Positions 1-9,273 are shown, counted from the first letter of the stretch. The stretch is 33,292 bases of DNA from an uncultured Tolumonas sp. (GCA_937866945.1 CALMKU010000021.1:1-33292), one strand, 5' to 3'. The notes: generated by a model from the letters alone, not told the origin. Translations and numbers: made by a program.

Positions 1-521
<521 letters not shown>

Positions 522-563
522 GGCTGATGAGCTGAAATAAGCATCATCAATTCGATGAGATAT

Positions 564-593
564 AAAAAAGGCATGCGTGAGCATGCCTTTTTT
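564..593. terminator. Bidirectional terminator between purB and nifA
   Basis: This is a perfect inverted repeat: a 13-base left arm (six A then GGCATGC), a GTGA loop and the complementary arm ending in six T. It reads as a rho-independent terminator in both directions, so it can serve purB on the plus strand and nifLA on the minus strand. Confidence 0.92.
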
Positions 594-609
594 ATTCCTG
601 CGGAAAAAC

Positions 610-2202
610 TTACATACGCCGCATATTGATATTCATGATTTGAATGCGATACGCAATCTGGCGTGGTGTCATGCCCAGCAAACGCGCCGCTTTAGCTTGC
701 ACCCAACCACAACGTTCTAACGCGGCAATCAAACGCTGACGTTCATCCAATTGCGGATCGGTGAAATCAACATCGGTCGCAATGGCCGGTTTGCTGACTG
801 CCACGGGTGCGCTGAAGCCGGTTTGTGGGCGCTCGTTGGCATGGAACAGCACCACATCGCGATCAATCAGACCCGTTTCCGACATGATGGTGGCACGCTC
901 CAGACAGTTTTCCAGTTCACGCACGTTACCTGGCCAGTCATGGCCTAGCAGCATTCGGATCGCACCATCGCTGATTTTAATTTCCCGCCCCTGCTTTTCT
1001 GACAGTTTTTGCACCAGAAATTTAGCCAGCTCCGGAATATCTTCCAGACGCTCGCGCAGTGGTGGCAGCTGGATCGGCATGACGTTCAGACGATAATAGA
1101 GATCTTCACGGAAATTGCCTTTACGCACCTCATCTTCCAGATTGCGGTTGGTCGCGGTGACAATGCGCACATCCACTTTTAAGGTGTCAGTGCCACCGAC
1201 GCGCTCCATTTCTCCTTCCTGCAGAATACGCAGTAACTTGGCCTGAAATGAGGCGCTGATTTCGCCGATCTCATCTAAAAACAGTGTGCCACCATCGGCC
1301 ATTTCAAAACGGCCTTTCCGCTGTTTCACCGCACCGGTAAAAGCCCCTTTTTCGTGCCCAAACAGCTCACTTTCCAACAAGGTATCAGGTAATGCCGCAC
1401 AGTTGAGTTTAACAAACGGCCCGTTCACCCGCGGTGAGTTGTAATGGATCGCAGTGGCAATCAGCTCTTTACCGGTACCACTTTCGCCACGTACCAGCAC
1501 GGTAGTATCCCATTTCGCCACCTGACGGATGGAATCAAAAATCTGCCGCATCGCTTGTGTCTGGCCAACCATATTATCGAACCCATATTGGCTGCGAACT
1601 TTACGGCGCAAACTGTCACGTTCCGTTTTTATCGCTTCATGTTCGGTATGCACCTTCCCAATCAGACGTACGGTCTGTCCGATGAGGTTAGCCACCATTT
1701 CCATAAAACGGGTCCGGGCTGGCAGCTCAGTTTCATCCAAGGATTGCGGTTGTGCCGCTAATACCCCGATCGGCTGGCTATCTGCACCGGGGATCGGTAC
1801 ACAGATGAATGGCAGTGCATAATCATACAAATTCAGGCGATCAAGAAAACGCGGATCATCGGCGACGCGTGGGATCACCAGCGCATGGCCCTGATGCATC
1901 ACGGTGCCCATGATGCCTTCCCCCATGCGATAGCGAACGCCTTTAACATCTTTCACGACTTCCGCATCAATGCCGTGTACAGCCTGGATAAACAAGGCGC
2001 TCCGGTTGTGATCAAACAGAGAAACCAGACCATATTGCATGTGTGCGATGTCGCTCAGCGTTTGCAAGGTACTGCGTAGCGTTTCTTCCAGATCGAGTGA
2101 GCGGCTAAGCACAATACTGATCTGGTGTAACGCATTCAGTTGCTGCTGCATGCTGAGGCTTTTATTTCCATTGGTGGAAAACAGGCTAGCGTGCGTATTC
2201 AT
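610..2202 (-). CDS. nifA: Nif-specific transcriptional activator NifA
   Basis: NifA is the sigma-54-dependent activator of nitrogen fixation genes. The 530-residue protein has the standard three parts. An N-terminal GAF domain spans about 25-185. The AAA+ domain at about 210-440 has Walker A GESGTGKE at 239-246, the sigma-54-contacting GAFTGA loop at 286-291 and Walker B FLDE at 308-311. A C-terminal Fis-type helix-turn-helix lies at about 501-522. The region after the AAA+ domain has no cysteine cluster like the one that senses oxygen in rhizobial NifA. This fits the gammaproteobacterial type, which relies on NifL. The start overlaps the nifL stop as ATGA, with GGGAGG just upstream inside nifL, so translation is probably coupled. 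Likely targets in this window are the TGT-N10-ACA sites before rnfA, nifF and nifV. Confidence 0.97.
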   Translation of the reverse strand: MNTHASLFSTNGNKSLSMQQQLNALHQISIVLSRSLDLEETLRSTLQTLSDIAHMQYGLVSLFDHNRSALFIQAVHGIDAEVVKDVKGVRYRMGEGIMGTVMHQGHALVIPRVADDPRFLDRLNLYDYALPFICVPIPGADSQPIGVLAAQPQSLDETELPARTRFMEMVANLIGQTVRLIGKVHTEHEAIKTERDSLRRKVRSQYGFDNMVGQTQAMRQIFDSIRQVAKWDTTVLVRGESGTGKELIATAIHYNSPRVNGPFVKLNCAALPDTLLESELFGHEKGAFTGAVKQRKGRFEMADGGTLFLDEIGEISASFQAKLLRILQEGEMERVGGTDTLKVDVRIVTATNRNLEDEVRKGNFREDLYYRLNVMPIQLPPLRERLEDIPELAKFLVQKLSEKQGREIKISDGAIRMLLGHDWPGNVRELENCLERATIMSETGLIDRDVVLFHANERPQTGFSAPVAVSKPAIATDVDFTDPQLDERQRLIAALERCGWVQAKAARLLGMTPRQIAYRIQIMNINMRRM

Positions 2203-3725
2203 TTTTTATCCTCCCTGATAATGGCGCACAGAGGCAGCCTGAGCCGGATACAACTACCCCCTAAATCACTCGTTTCCACTTCGATCACCCCTCTATGATC
2301 GTTAACGATATTTTGTGCAAAACCTAATTCGATAGTGTCGTTACGCTTCCCGCCGTTTTCAGTTTGTGGTTGTAATAAGCGGTGGGTCGCAGTGACAGCC
2401 GGCGCTGGCCCGCTGTCGTGTACTTCCAGACAAAGTTCCTGTTCGTTCTGATAAGCACATAATTTCAGCTGCCCGGCGGATTGGCCGGTGACCGCCTGAC
2501 AGGCGCGATCAAATAACAGACTCAGTGCGGTTAATAAGCGGGTGCGTTGCGTAAACAGTTCTGGTAGATCAGCTGCAATGTCCAGTTGCATCAGCACATC
2601 GAGATGCTCTAAACGCAGTGTCAGCATGTCGTGCAGATCAGCAAACAGACTCATCAGATCAAAACGGGTCGGTTCTTCTACCTTAATCGCCGGGCGATAT
2701 TGTTCCAGCCGCTGTAGCGCCTGATGACCGGCTTCTAAGGCAGTGTGAATGGCAATCGCCGCCCGACTGTCGGGGTTGGATTCCAGACGCAACGCGGCTT
2801 GCAGCATGTTGAGCGGCGCCTGGCTTTGTACCATCGCCACATCCAGCGTTTCCCGAATGGCAGAAAACAGCGTTTGTTCTTCCACCTGCACACGCAGTTG
2901 TTCCAGCCGTGATTGTTCGAGCTGCTGACGGCGTTCGGTTTGATCGCTGATCATCAGCAATGAACAAGGCCGTTTGCCGTCACCAAAATAGAGACTCGCC
3001 TCTTCATTCAGCTCAGACAGTGGCTGGATCAGAATGCTGAACCAGCGCTGACGACCACGAATGGTCAGTGGCCACAACTGGTCACGATCAGGGCGTTGGG
3101 CACCCGGTGTAAAACCCAGTGCGGTGTAAGGTTCGTTACCACGCAGGTCGGTGCGTAAGGTTTTGTAGGTCAGGTTATCGAGCACGACCTTATGGTGTTC
3201 ATCAAGCACGGCAATCGCCGTTGGTGCGGCATCGAGCACCGCTTCTATCATGGCTTTTTGGTTGTGTACCCGCTGTTCCAGCGCAAACTGTTCGCTGATA
3301 TCACGGTGCATGCCCAGATAGTGAGTGATCTGGCCTTCGCCGTTGACCACCGGTGTGACCGTGACTTCCGCCAGATATAAAGAGCCATCTTTGCGTTTGT
3401 TGATCAGACGACCGGTCCACGGTTGATGCTGAGATAATTGATGCCACATCGCCTGATAACGCGATTTCGGGGTTTGCTGGCTGGCCAGAATATTGTGGTT
3501 TCGATATTGCAGCTCACCGCGCTTATAGCCGGTGGTACGACAAAAAGCGGTATTACAATACAGAATGTTCGCTTTCGGATCGGTGATCGATATCCCTACG
3601 GAAGATTGCTCAACCACACCATAAAACAGCTCCATCGGCAGCACCGATAGCATTTGCTGTAAGCTGGCACTGTTGATGCAGACCGCTCCGGTGGTCTCAG
3701 GGATATAGTTTTGCAGGATATTCAT
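2199..3725 (-). CDS. nifL: Nitrogen fixation regulator NifL (anti-activator of NifA)
   Basis: NifL is a flavoprotein that binds and blocks NifA when oxygen or fixed nitrogen is present. The reading frame stays open upstream to 3905, but I place the start at 3725: that ATG follows AGGAGAG at good spacing and gives 508 residues, close to the roughly 495-520 of known NifL proteins. PAS1, the FAD-binding redox sensor in this family, spans about 31-147 and ends in the typical HRDISE motif at 140-145. A second PAS-like domain covers about 160-270. A histidine-kinase-like module follows, with an N-box-like stretch near 399-412, a DSGP motif at 437-440 and a C-terminal ATPase-like segment at 463-498. 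No clear phospho-accepting histidine is seen where the H-box should be, as expected for a NifL that works by protein contact. It is divergent from rnfA. Confidence 0.95.
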   Translation of the reverse strand: MNILQNYIPETTGAVCINSASLQQMLSVLPMELFYGVVEQSSVGISITDPKANILYCNTAFCRTTGYKRGELQYRNHNILASQQTPKSRYQAMWHQLSQHQPWTGRLINKRKDGSLYLAEVTVTPVVNGEGQITHYLGMHRDISEQFALEQRVHNQKAMIEAVLDAAPTAIAVLDEHHKVVLDNLTYKTLRTDLRGNEPYTALGFTPGAQRPDRDQLWPLTIRGRQRWFSILIQPLSELNEEASLYFGDGKRPCSLLMISDQTERRQQLEQSRLEQLRVQVEEQTLFSAIRETLDVAMVQSQAPLNMLQAALRLESNPDSRAAIAIHTALEAGHQALQRLEQYRPAIKVEEPTRFDLMSLFADLHDMLTLRLEHLDVLMQLDIAADLPELFTQRTRLLTALSLLFDRACQAVTGQSAGQLKLCAYQNEQELCLEVHDSGPAPAVTATHRLLQPQTENGGKRNDTIELGFAQNIVNDHRGVIEVETSDLGGSCIRLRLPLCAIIREDKK

Positions 3726-3757
3726 ACCCTCTCCTTTAAATGCGCTAAATCGCCAGC

Positions 3758-3773
3758 TGTGAGCAATCAGACA
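3758..3773. promoter_or_regulatory. TGT-N10-ACA motif (NifA-type upstream activator sequence), site 1
   Basis: An exact TGT-N10-ACA match, 33 bases upstream of the nifL ATG. It would lie inside the nifL leader if the predicted nifL promoter is right, and about 290 bases upstream of the rnfA promoter. Its role is therefore unclear, and it could be chance. Confidence 0.35.
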
Positions 3774-3828
3774 ATTTGTCGGTGTTGATGAATCTGTGAT
3801 GTGGTTGTCGCCAGACCTCTTTGATAAA

Positions 3829-3846
3829 AGCAAGAGTCGTTCCGAA
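3829..3846 (-). promoter_or_regulatory. Candidate sigma-54 promoter for nifLA
   Basis: On the minus strand the sequence reads CGGAACG-ACTC-TTGCT, with the obligatory GG and GC 10 bases apart. It matches the TGGCACG-N4-TTGCA consensus except for the first T, the C after GG and the last base. It is the only GC-N10-CC spacing I found on this strand between 3726 and about 4000. The predicted start near 3819 would give a leader of about 94 bases before nifL. Confidence 0.55.
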
Positions 3847-3878
3847 AAATTCATTTTGACGTGATCAACTGGCTCGCT

Positions 3879-3894
3879 TGTCATACCCAGAACA
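3879..3894. promoter_or_regulatory. TGT-N10-ACA motif (NifA-type upstream activator sequence), site 2
   Basis: An exact TGT-N10-ACA match. It is centred about 170 bases upstream of the predicted rnfA start and about 68 upstream of the predicted nifL start. Of the three motifs here it is the best placed to activate rnfA. Confidence 0.6.
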
Positions 3895-4010
3895 AAACCA
3901 TACAAAAAATAGGCTTATAGCGACAAAAATAGCGGGATGCTGTCTGCTTTAACTCAATCAAAGTCCGGTTTTGTTAGATCCAAATGCCTCGTTATGGGGC
4001 AACGCCTCAC

Positions 4011-4026
4011 TGTGATGCAGCACACA
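4011..4026. promoter_or_regulatory. TGT-N10-ACA motif (NifA-type upstream activator sequence), site 3
   Basis: An exact TGT-N10-ACA match ending only four bases before the rnfA -24 element. That is closer than the usual 80-150 bases for NifA. It could act on nifL from about -200, could modulate rnfA, or could be fortuitous. Confidence 0.35.
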
Positions 4027-4030
4027 ATTT

Positions 4031-4047
4031 TTGGCATAAGTTTCGCA
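4031..4047 (+). promoter_or_regulatory. Sigma-54 promoter for the rnf operon
   Basis: The sequence TTGGCATAAGTTTCGCA has GG and GC exactly 10 bases apart. It has a good -24 box (TGGCA) and a one-mismatch -12 box (TCGCA). The predicted start near 4057 leaves a leader of about 28 bases with GAGAGG before the rnfA ATG. This also argues against the ATG at 4055 as the rnfA start. Confidence 0.75.
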
Positions 4048-4084
4048 TTTTCCCTTGCATCTGGGTTTAAGAGAGGCAAACGGA

Positions 4085-4663
4085 ATGCAGGAACTGCTGC
4101 TAATCATACTGGCCAACGGGCTGGTTAATAATGTGGTGCTGTCCCGGTTTTTGGGGCTGTGCTCATTCATGGGGGTTTCAAACAAGGTTTCATCGGCAAT
4201 CGGAATGGCGATGGCAACAACCTTTGTTTTAACTATGGCCACAAGCGTCGGTTGGATTGTCGAGCACGCGGTGTTAATGCCATTAGGTCTGGAATACCTG
4301 CGCTTGCTGACCTTCATCATGGTGATTGCTTCGCTGGTTCAGCTGACGGAATTGTTTATCGCCAAACAGAGCCCTGAACTGCACCGCACGCTGGGGATCT
4401 TTCTACCACTGATCACCACTAACTGTGCTGTTCTGGGTATCGCCTTATTAACCATTCAGGAAAAACTCTCCTTCATTCAGGCACTGGTCTACGGCTTTAG
4501 TTCTGCACTGGGTTATTCGCTGGTGATCATTTTGTTTGCTGGTTTACGGCAACGGCTGGAGAAATCGGTATTGCCCGATCTGTTCAGCGGCACCCCTATC
4601 AGTTTTATCACCGCAGGCATTTTGGCAATGGCATTTGCCGGATTCGGCGGCTTAGCCGGTTAA
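4085..4663 (+). CDS. rnfA: Rnf electron transport complex subunit A
   Basis: RnfA is a hydrophobic six-helix membrane subunit of the ion-translocating Rnf complex (RsxA in E. coli). It forms a pseudo-symmetric pair with RnfE and is thought to bind a membrane [2Fe-2S] cluster between the two subunits. The sequence shows the family blocks LVNNVVLSRFLGLCSFMGVS near the N terminus and LITTNCAVLGIA in the middle; the latter includes the conserved TNCA cysteine. I chose the ATG at 4085 (192 residues), because an upstream in-frame ATG at 4055 would sit at the predicted transcription start and lacks a ribosome site. It is the first gene of rnfABCDGEH, read from a sigma-54 promoter divergent from nifLA, the arrangement of the nif-linked rnf1 cluster of Azotobacter. 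Confidence 0.95.
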   Translation: MQELLLIILANGLVNNVVLSRFLGLCSFMGVSNKVSSAIGMAMATTFVLTMATSVGWIVEHAVLMPLGLEYLRLLTFIMVIASLVQLTELFIAKQSPELHRTLGIFLPLITTNCAVLGIALLTIQEKLSFIQALVYGFSSALGYSLVIILFAGLRQRLEKSVLPDLFSGTPISFITAGILAMAFAGFGGLAG

Positions 4664-4673
4664 GGAGACTGAC

Positions 4674-5225
4674 ATGTTCACATTACTTTATTTATTAGCT
4701 ATTCCTTTGCTGGCTGCAGGCATCGGTTATGCGTTGGGATACGCAGCGATTCATTTAAAGGTCGATGGCGATCCACTGGTGGATGAAATCAGTGCCTTAC
4801 TTCCTAACGGTCAGTGCGGTCAGTGTGGTTATCCTGGCTGTTCACAAGCTGCGAAAGCGATGGCTTGTGGTGAAGCAGCACCGGATGTCTGCCCACCGGG
4901 TGGCGCGGCGTTAGCTCAGAAAATAGCGGCGGTATTAGGTGTGACATTAGACAGCAATGGCATGAAAGGGCCACAAGTCGCGGCCATTGCTATGGATGGT
5001 TGTGATGGTTGTGGTCGCTGCATCAAACAGTGCAGCTACGATGCGATTGTTGGCGCGACTCGCCAGTTACACGGTGTGATTGCCGACGCCTGTACTGGTT
5101 GTGGGGCCTGTGTTTCAGTTTGCCCACATAACGGCATTTCTTTATATCCCGATCCTGCCTTTATGAGTCGGGTCAGTAAACCCGGTGCCATCAAACCAGC
5201 AGCACTGGAGGTGAAAAATGCTTAA
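4674..5225 (+). CDS. rnfB: Rnf electron transport complex subunit B (iron-sulfur protein)
   Basis: RnfB carries electrons through several [4Fe-4S] clusters and is considered the exit site to ferredoxin or flavodoxin. The 183-residue protein starts with a membrane anchor (about 3-25). A cluster with cysteines 48, 51, 56 and 73 follows (CGQCGYPGC plus a downstream C). A double ferredoxin domain then has C110, C113, C116, C120 and C140, C143, C146, C150. The second motif of each pair is complete, so eight Cys ligands support two clusters beyond the first. The start follows AAGGAG nine bases after the rnfA stop. The 3' end overlaps rnfC by eight bases. In a nif setting the likely acceptor is NifF, encoded a few kilobases downstream, or a ferredoxin. 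Confidence 0.96.
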   Translation: MFTLLYLLAIPLLAAGIGYALGYAAIHLKVDGDPLVDEISALLPNGQCGQCGYPGCSQAAKAMACGEAAPDVCPPGGAALAQKIAAVLGVTLDSNGMKGPQVAAIAMDGCDGCGRCIKQCSYDAIVGATRQLHGVIADACTGCGACVSVCPHNGISLYPDPAFMSRVSKPGAIKPAALEVKNA

Positions 5226-6690
5226 AGCTCAGATCCGACCACATGGTGGTATTCATCCTGACAGCCATAAACAGCTGACCAGCCAAAATCCGGTTATTAC
5301 CATGCAAGCGCCTTGGCGTCTGATTTTACCGCTGAAACAACATGCTGGTGCCCCGGCACTGCCGGTTGTGCAAGTTGGCGATGAGGTTAAAGCAGATCAA
5401 CTGATCGCAACCGGAAACGGGCGATTCTCCATGCCGATTCATGCACCATTGGCCGGACAGATCAGCGCGATAGATCAAAACAACATTACCATCAAAGTGG
5501 ATATGAAAAATCCACGGAATAGCATCGGTAATACGGCCCGTGCGAATCATGCGCTATCACGCGATGAAATGATCGAATTGATTGAGCAGTCAGGCATTGT
5601 CGGTATGGGTGGCGCCATGTTCCCCACGGCAGATAAGTTGCGTCTTAGTCAGAAATATCTGATCGACACGCTGATCATCAATGGCAGTGAATGTGAACCG
5701 TACCTGACCTGTGACGACCGACTGATGCAGGAACAAGGCGATCGCATCATGGGTGGCATTCGTTATCTGCAGCAAATAACGCTGGCCGATAAAGTATTTA
5801 TTGGCATCGAGGAAAATAAACCTGCCGCTATCGCTGCGATGGAAACGTTGTGTAAAGCAGAAGAAAACATGCATGTCGTTGGTTTGCCGGCACTCTATCC
5901 GATGGGTTCCGAAAAACAGCTGATCGAAGCGGTTACAGGTCGTCAGGTACCCAGCGGTAAATTATCTGCTGATGTCGGCGTTCTGGTGCAGAACGTTGCA
6001 ACCAGTATTGCCATCTTTGAAGCACTGCGTTTTGGTCGCCCGCTGACACATCGCGTTATCACCATCTCTGGTGATGCAGTGGAAGTGCCAAGCAACGTAT
6101 TAGCCCCCATCGGCATGCCGATTTCTGAGATCGTCGCACAATGCGGTGGTCTGAAATCAACCCCTGCCCGCATTGTATTAGGCGGCCCCATGATGGGACG
6201 TGCTATTACCGACATTCATGCTCCGGTAACGAAAGGTACCAGTGGTGTCTTGCTGTTAACCGAAGATGAATTACCGAACCCAAAAGCCAGTGCCTGTGTG
6301 CGCTGTGGTCGTTGCATTGGTGCCTGCCCGATGAGCCTAACGCCACTGGATATGGTCGCGGAGCTGAAAGTCGACAACTTTGATAAAGCAGCAGAAATGG
6401 GCGTCATGGATTGTCTGCTTTGCGGCTCTTGTGCCTATGTCTGCCCAGCAGCGATTCCGCTGACGCAATATTTCGATTGGGGTAAACAGGAGATCAATAA
6501 AATCCGTTTTGCCGAACAAAAAACCACTCGAACCTGCTCAAACAGTGCCGCACGTCGTGAACGCATGGAACGCGAAGCCGCAGAAAAAGAAGCGGTCAAG
6601 GCGGCAAAAGCTGCGACACGTCGCCCATCGCGTCGTAATAGCGACGCAACAACAAATAGTGCAGCTGCAACAGAAGAGGAACCAGCATGA
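5218..6690 (+). CDS. rnfC: Rnf electron transport complex subunit C (NADH-binding)
   Basis: RnfC is the peripheral subunit that takes electrons from NADH, resembling the NADH-binding and quinone-type subunits of complex I. The 490-residue protein has an N-terminal barrel-sandwich domain (about 1-100). A Rossmann-like part with GMGGAMFPT at 129-137 and the INGSECEPYL block at 154-163 is typical of NADH/FMN sites. Two [4Fe-4S] motifs have C360, C363, C366, C370 and C399, C402, C405, C409. The C-terminal tail from about 440 is a short charged, Ala-rich region; many enterobacterial RsxC proteins have a far longer repetitive tail, so this is the compact form. A ribosome site GGAGG lies inside rnfB. 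The TGA overlaps the rnfD start (ATGATG), which suggests coupling. Confidence 0.96.
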   Translation: MLKAQIRPHGGIHPDSHKQLTSQNPVITMQAPWRLILPLKQHAGAPALPVVQVGDEVKADQLIATGNGRFSMPIHAPLAGQISAIDQNNITIKVDMKNPRNSIGNTARANHALSRDEMIELIEQSGIVGMGGAMFPTADKLRLSQKYLIDTLIINGSECEPYLTCDDRLMQEQGDRIMGGIRYLQQITLADKVFIGIEENKPAAIAAMETLCKAEENMHVVGLPALYPMGSEKQLIEAVTGRQVPSGKLSADVGVLVQNVATSIAIFEALRFGRPLTHRVITISGDAVEVPSNVLAPIGMPISEIVAQCGGLKSTPARIVLGGPMMGRAITDIHAPVTKGTSGVLLLTEDELPNPKASACVRCGRCIGACPMSLTPLDMVAELKVDNFDKAAEMGVMDCLLCGSCAYVCPAAIPLTQYFDWGKQEINKIRFAEQKTTRTCSNSAARRERMEREAAEKEAVKAAKAATRRPSRRNSDATTNSAAATEEEPA

Positions 6691-7667
6691 TGATCTTACG
6701 TGCTCCCCACGCCCATGAGGGTATATCCATTAAAAAAGTGATGTTCAAGGTGAACATTGCGCTCGTTCCCGCTGTGCTATTAGGCATTATGCAGTTTGGT
6801 ATGCCAGCGCTATTTTTGGTGATCACCACCATCGTCAGTGCGCTGATTTGTGAGGTGATCTCGCTTAAATTAAACTCGCGTGCAGAAGGTGAAATTAATG
6901 ATGGTGCCGCTATTCTCACCGCGCTGATCCTGGCGATGAGTCTGCCACCGCATGCGCCTCTCTGGATCGGTGCATTAGGCGCAGCCTTTGCCATTTTCTT
7001 TGGTAAACAGGTCTATGGCGGTTTAGGCCAGAACCTGTTTAACCCCGCGATGCTGGCCCGAGTGGTATTGCTGATCTCTTTTCCGGTTGAAATGACCAAA
7101 TGGATCACCCCCAGCGCCTTCTATGATGGCGTCTGGTACAAGATGGGGGTAGATGGTGTCTCCGGTGCTACCACGCTGGGTTTAACCAAAGAAGGAGCTC
7201 AAACCAGCTTTCATTGGCTGTCGCATGTATTGGGCACCAGTACCGGTAGTTTGGGTGAAACCTCAGCGGTGTTGATGTTGGTCGGTGGTATCTGGTTGAT
7301 CCAACAGCAAGTATTTTCTTGGCACGTGCCGGTTGCAACGATCTTGGGTTGCCTGTTACCAGGAACTGCCATGTGGTTTGCCGATCCATCTGCAGTGCCT
7401 GAACCACTGGCGCAACTCACCAGTGGCGGGTTACTGATGTGTGCCTTTTTCATTGCCACCGACCCAGTCACAACCCCCACCAGCAATCGCGGCAAACTGA
7501 TCTTTGGTGCCGGAACCGGCTTCCTGATCTTCGTTATTCGCACATTCGGAAACTTCCCGGAAGGTGTGGCATTTTCCATCCTGATCATGAATGCCGTCAC
7601 CCCACTGATTGACCAATACACTCGCCCACGCATGTATGGCTATGACCTTAAAACGGAGGAAAAATAA
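6687..7667 (+). CDS. rnfD: Rnf electron transport complex subunit D (flavin-bearing membrane subunit)
   Basis: RnfD is a multi-helix inner-membrane subunit related to NqrB. It holds a covalent FMN and is thought to take part in ion movement. The 326-residue sequence is strongly hydrophobic. It has the NDGAAILTALILAM block near 71-84, the GGLGQNLFNPAMLARV block near 111-126, and the SGAT motif at 159-162, whose threonine is the expected phosphoester site of FMN. A conserved TDPVTTP segment lies near 258-264. Two consecutive ATG codons overlap the rnfC stop; I list the first. The gene runs directly into rnfG, sharing one base with it (stop TAA, then ATG). Confidence 0.95.
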   Translation: MMILRAPHAHEGISIKKVMFKVNIALVPAVLLGIMQFGMPALFLVITTIVSALICEVISLKLNSRAEGEINDGAAILTALILAMSLPPHAPLWIGALGAAFAIFFGKQVYGGLGQNLFNPAMLARVVLLISFPVEMTKWITPSAFYDGVWYKMGVDGVSGATTLGLTKEGAQTSFHWLSHVLGTSTGSLGETSAVLMLVGGIWLIQQQVFSWHVPVATILGCLLPGTAMWFADPSAVPEPLAQLTSGGLLMCAFFIATDPVTTPTSNRGKLIFGAGTGFLIFVIRTFGNFPEGVAFSILIMNAVTPLIDQYTRPRMYGYDLKTEEK

Positions 7668-8293
7668 TGACTCAATCCGTCGCTTTACCGGTTAGAGAGC
7701 AGCCTTACTATCAGGCCTTTTTACTCAGTCTGTTCGCCTTATTTGTTTGTGGTGCCGTTGCCGCATTTTCGGCCATGACGAAAGACGCGATCCTTGCCAG
7801 AGGCATCGAAGACACACAACGCCAGCTGGTGCAGGTATTACCTGAATCACTCTATGACAATGTGCCAAGCAAAGAAGAGCTCACCCTGACAATGGAAGGC
7901 AAACCAGTGCATTTCTTCCGTGCACGTCAAGGTGGTGTTGGTTCTGGTGTCGCCTTGTTCGCCGAGACTAATGGTTATTCCGGCGTTATTCGTATTCTGC
8001 TTGGTATCGATGCGAATGGCACCTTAACCGGAGTTCGCGTGTTAAGTCATACCGAAACCCCCGGCTTAGGTGACGCCATAGACTTGAGTAAAAGTCAGTG
8101 GGTCTTAAGTTTTAATGGCAAATCGCTGCAACAACCTGATGAAAAAGGCTGGCATGTGAAAAAAGATGGTGGTCAGTTTGATTCCTTTACTGGTGCCACT
8201 ATTACGCCACGAGCCGTCGTGAAGGGTGTGCATGAAGCGCTGCAATTGTTTCAACGCCACCAGAATGAATTTCTGGATCGGAAAGGGAGTTAA
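7667..8293 (+). CDS. rnfG: Rnf electron transport complex subunit G (covalent FMN subunit)
   Basis: RnfG is a single-pass membrane protein with a periplasmic FMN-binding domain, homologous to NqrC. The 208-residue protein has one N-terminal transmembrane helix (about 18-38). The family block SHTETPGLGD lies at 127-136, and the covalent FMN motif TGAT at 175-178 sits within DSFTGATITP; the threonine is the expected attachment site. The ATG overlaps the last base of the rnfD stop, and GGAGG lies a few bases before it. rnfE follows after two bases, so the genes are tightly packed and almost certainly co-transcribed and translated in proportion. Confidence 0.95.
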   Translation: MTQSVALPVREQPYYQAFLLSLFALFVCGAVAAFSAMTKDAILARGIEDTQRQLVQVLPESLYDNVPSKEELTLTMEGKPVHFFRARQGGVGSGVALFAETNGYSGVIRILLGIDANGTLTGVRVLSHTETPGLGDAIDLSKSQWVLSFNGKSLQQPDEKGWHVKKDGGQFDSFTGATITPRAVVKGVHEALQLFQRHQNEFLDRKGS

Positions 8294-8295
8294 TT

Positions 8296-8982
8296 ATGAG
8301 TATTAAAAACGTATTCACTGATGGCTTATGGAAAGACAACGTAATCTTTACTCAGTTACTGGCTCTTTGTCCGTTAATGGCTGTCACCACCACAGCTACC
8401 AACGGTTTTGGTATGGGTGCAGTGACAACATTGGTGCTGGTAGCCTCTAATCTACTGGTATCACTGATCCGTTCCATTGTGCCAAACCAGATCCGTATTC
8501 CGATTTTTACACTACTGATCGCTGCACTGGTAACGCTGGTTGATTTAGGCATGAATGCCTGGATGCACGATTTACATAAAGTGTTGGGATTGTTCATTGC
8601 GCTGATCGTAGTAAACTGCGCCATTCTTGGCCGAGCAGAAGCTTATGCAATGAAAAACCCGCCTATTCCAGCCATGCTCGACGGATTGGGAATGGGGCTT
8701 GGCTTTACTCTTTCCATGACCATCATGGGCGGTTGTCGGGAAATTATCGGCAGTGGCACGTTATTCTCAGGTGCCTCGCTGCTGTTAGGCCCGCACTTCA
8801 AATTTATGGAATTACACGTATTACCCGGCTACCACGGCTTCCTGCTGATGCTGTTGCCACCAGGTGGTTTCATCATGATGGGTCTGCTGCTGTGCGCTAT
8901 TCGCATCAGTAAACGTTTGCTGGCAGGTAAAAATGCGCAGGTGAGCACAACACCAGCAACTCAGGGAGGTTGTCACGTATGA
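8296..8982 (+). CDS. rnfE: Rnf electron transport complex subunit E
   Basis: RnfE is the membrane partner of RnfA, homologous to NqrD. The 228-residue hydrophobic protein has the family blocks LAL-CPLMAVTT near 23-32 (the conserved cysteine of the first helix) and VVNCAILGRAEA at about 104-115, which mirrors TNCAVLG of RnfA. These paired cysteines are the proposed ligands of the intramembrane [2Fe-2S] cluster. The conserved GGCREIIG-GTLFSGASLL segment follows near 155-172. The start has an upstream AAGGGAG. The TGA overlaps the rnfH ATG. Confidence 0.95.
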   Translation: MSIKNVFTDGLWKDNVIFTQLLALCPLMAVTTTATNGFGMGAVTTLVLVASNLLVSLIRSIVPNQIRIPIFTLLIAALVTLVDLGMNAWMHDLHKVLGLFIALIVVNCAILGRAEAYAMKNPPIPAMLDGLGMGLGFTLSMTIMGGCREIIGSGTLFSGASLLLGPHFKFMELHVLPGYHGFLLMLLPPGGFIMMGLLLCAIRISKRLLAGKNAQVSTTPATQGGCHV

Positions 8983-9239
8983 AAATCAGTGTCGCACACG
9001 CTCGCGGAGCCAAAGGAAATTGGTATCAACTGGATTTGCCTGAACCCGTGACCGCACAGGAAGCGCTAATGGCTTCACCCGTGTTCCAGCATTATCCGGA
9101 TCTGGATCTGGCCACACACCGCATTGGTATTTTTGGCAAATTCTGCACTGCCGAAACCGAGCTAAAAGAAGGCGATCGCGTCGAAATTTATCTGCCGGTG
9201 ACTCGTCAGGCAGATGACGACGAAGATGATGACGAATAA
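8979..9239 (+). CDS. rnfH: RnfH family protein
   Basis: RnfH is a small soluble protein with a ubiquitin-like (beta-grasp) fold, often encoded last in rnf operons and also found elsewhere (UPF0125 family). Its biochemical role is not settled; in Azotobacter it is linked to nif function. The 86-residue form from the ATG at 8979 has the family ISVAHA N terminus, the GIFGKFC block and the GDRVEIYLPV block. It ends in an acidic tail of Asp and Glu. A TTG three codons earlier is possible, but the ATG overlaps the rnfE stop as ATGA with GGGAGG upstream, so I prefer it. No terminator with a T tract follows before the transporter gene. Confidence 0.88.
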   Translation: MKISVAHARGAKGNWYQLDLPEPVTAQEALMASPVFQHYPDLDLATHRIGIFGKFCTAETELKEGDRVEIYLPVTRQADDDEDDDE

Positions 9240-9273
9240 CAGTAATTTTAATTTTAATTTTGGCAATGAAAAC

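Noticed and set aside
3726-3905. 60-codon N-terminal extension of nifL
   Set aside because: The extension would make NifL longer than its relatives. The ATG at 3725 has a strong ribosome site, and the sigma-54-like element lies inside the extension.
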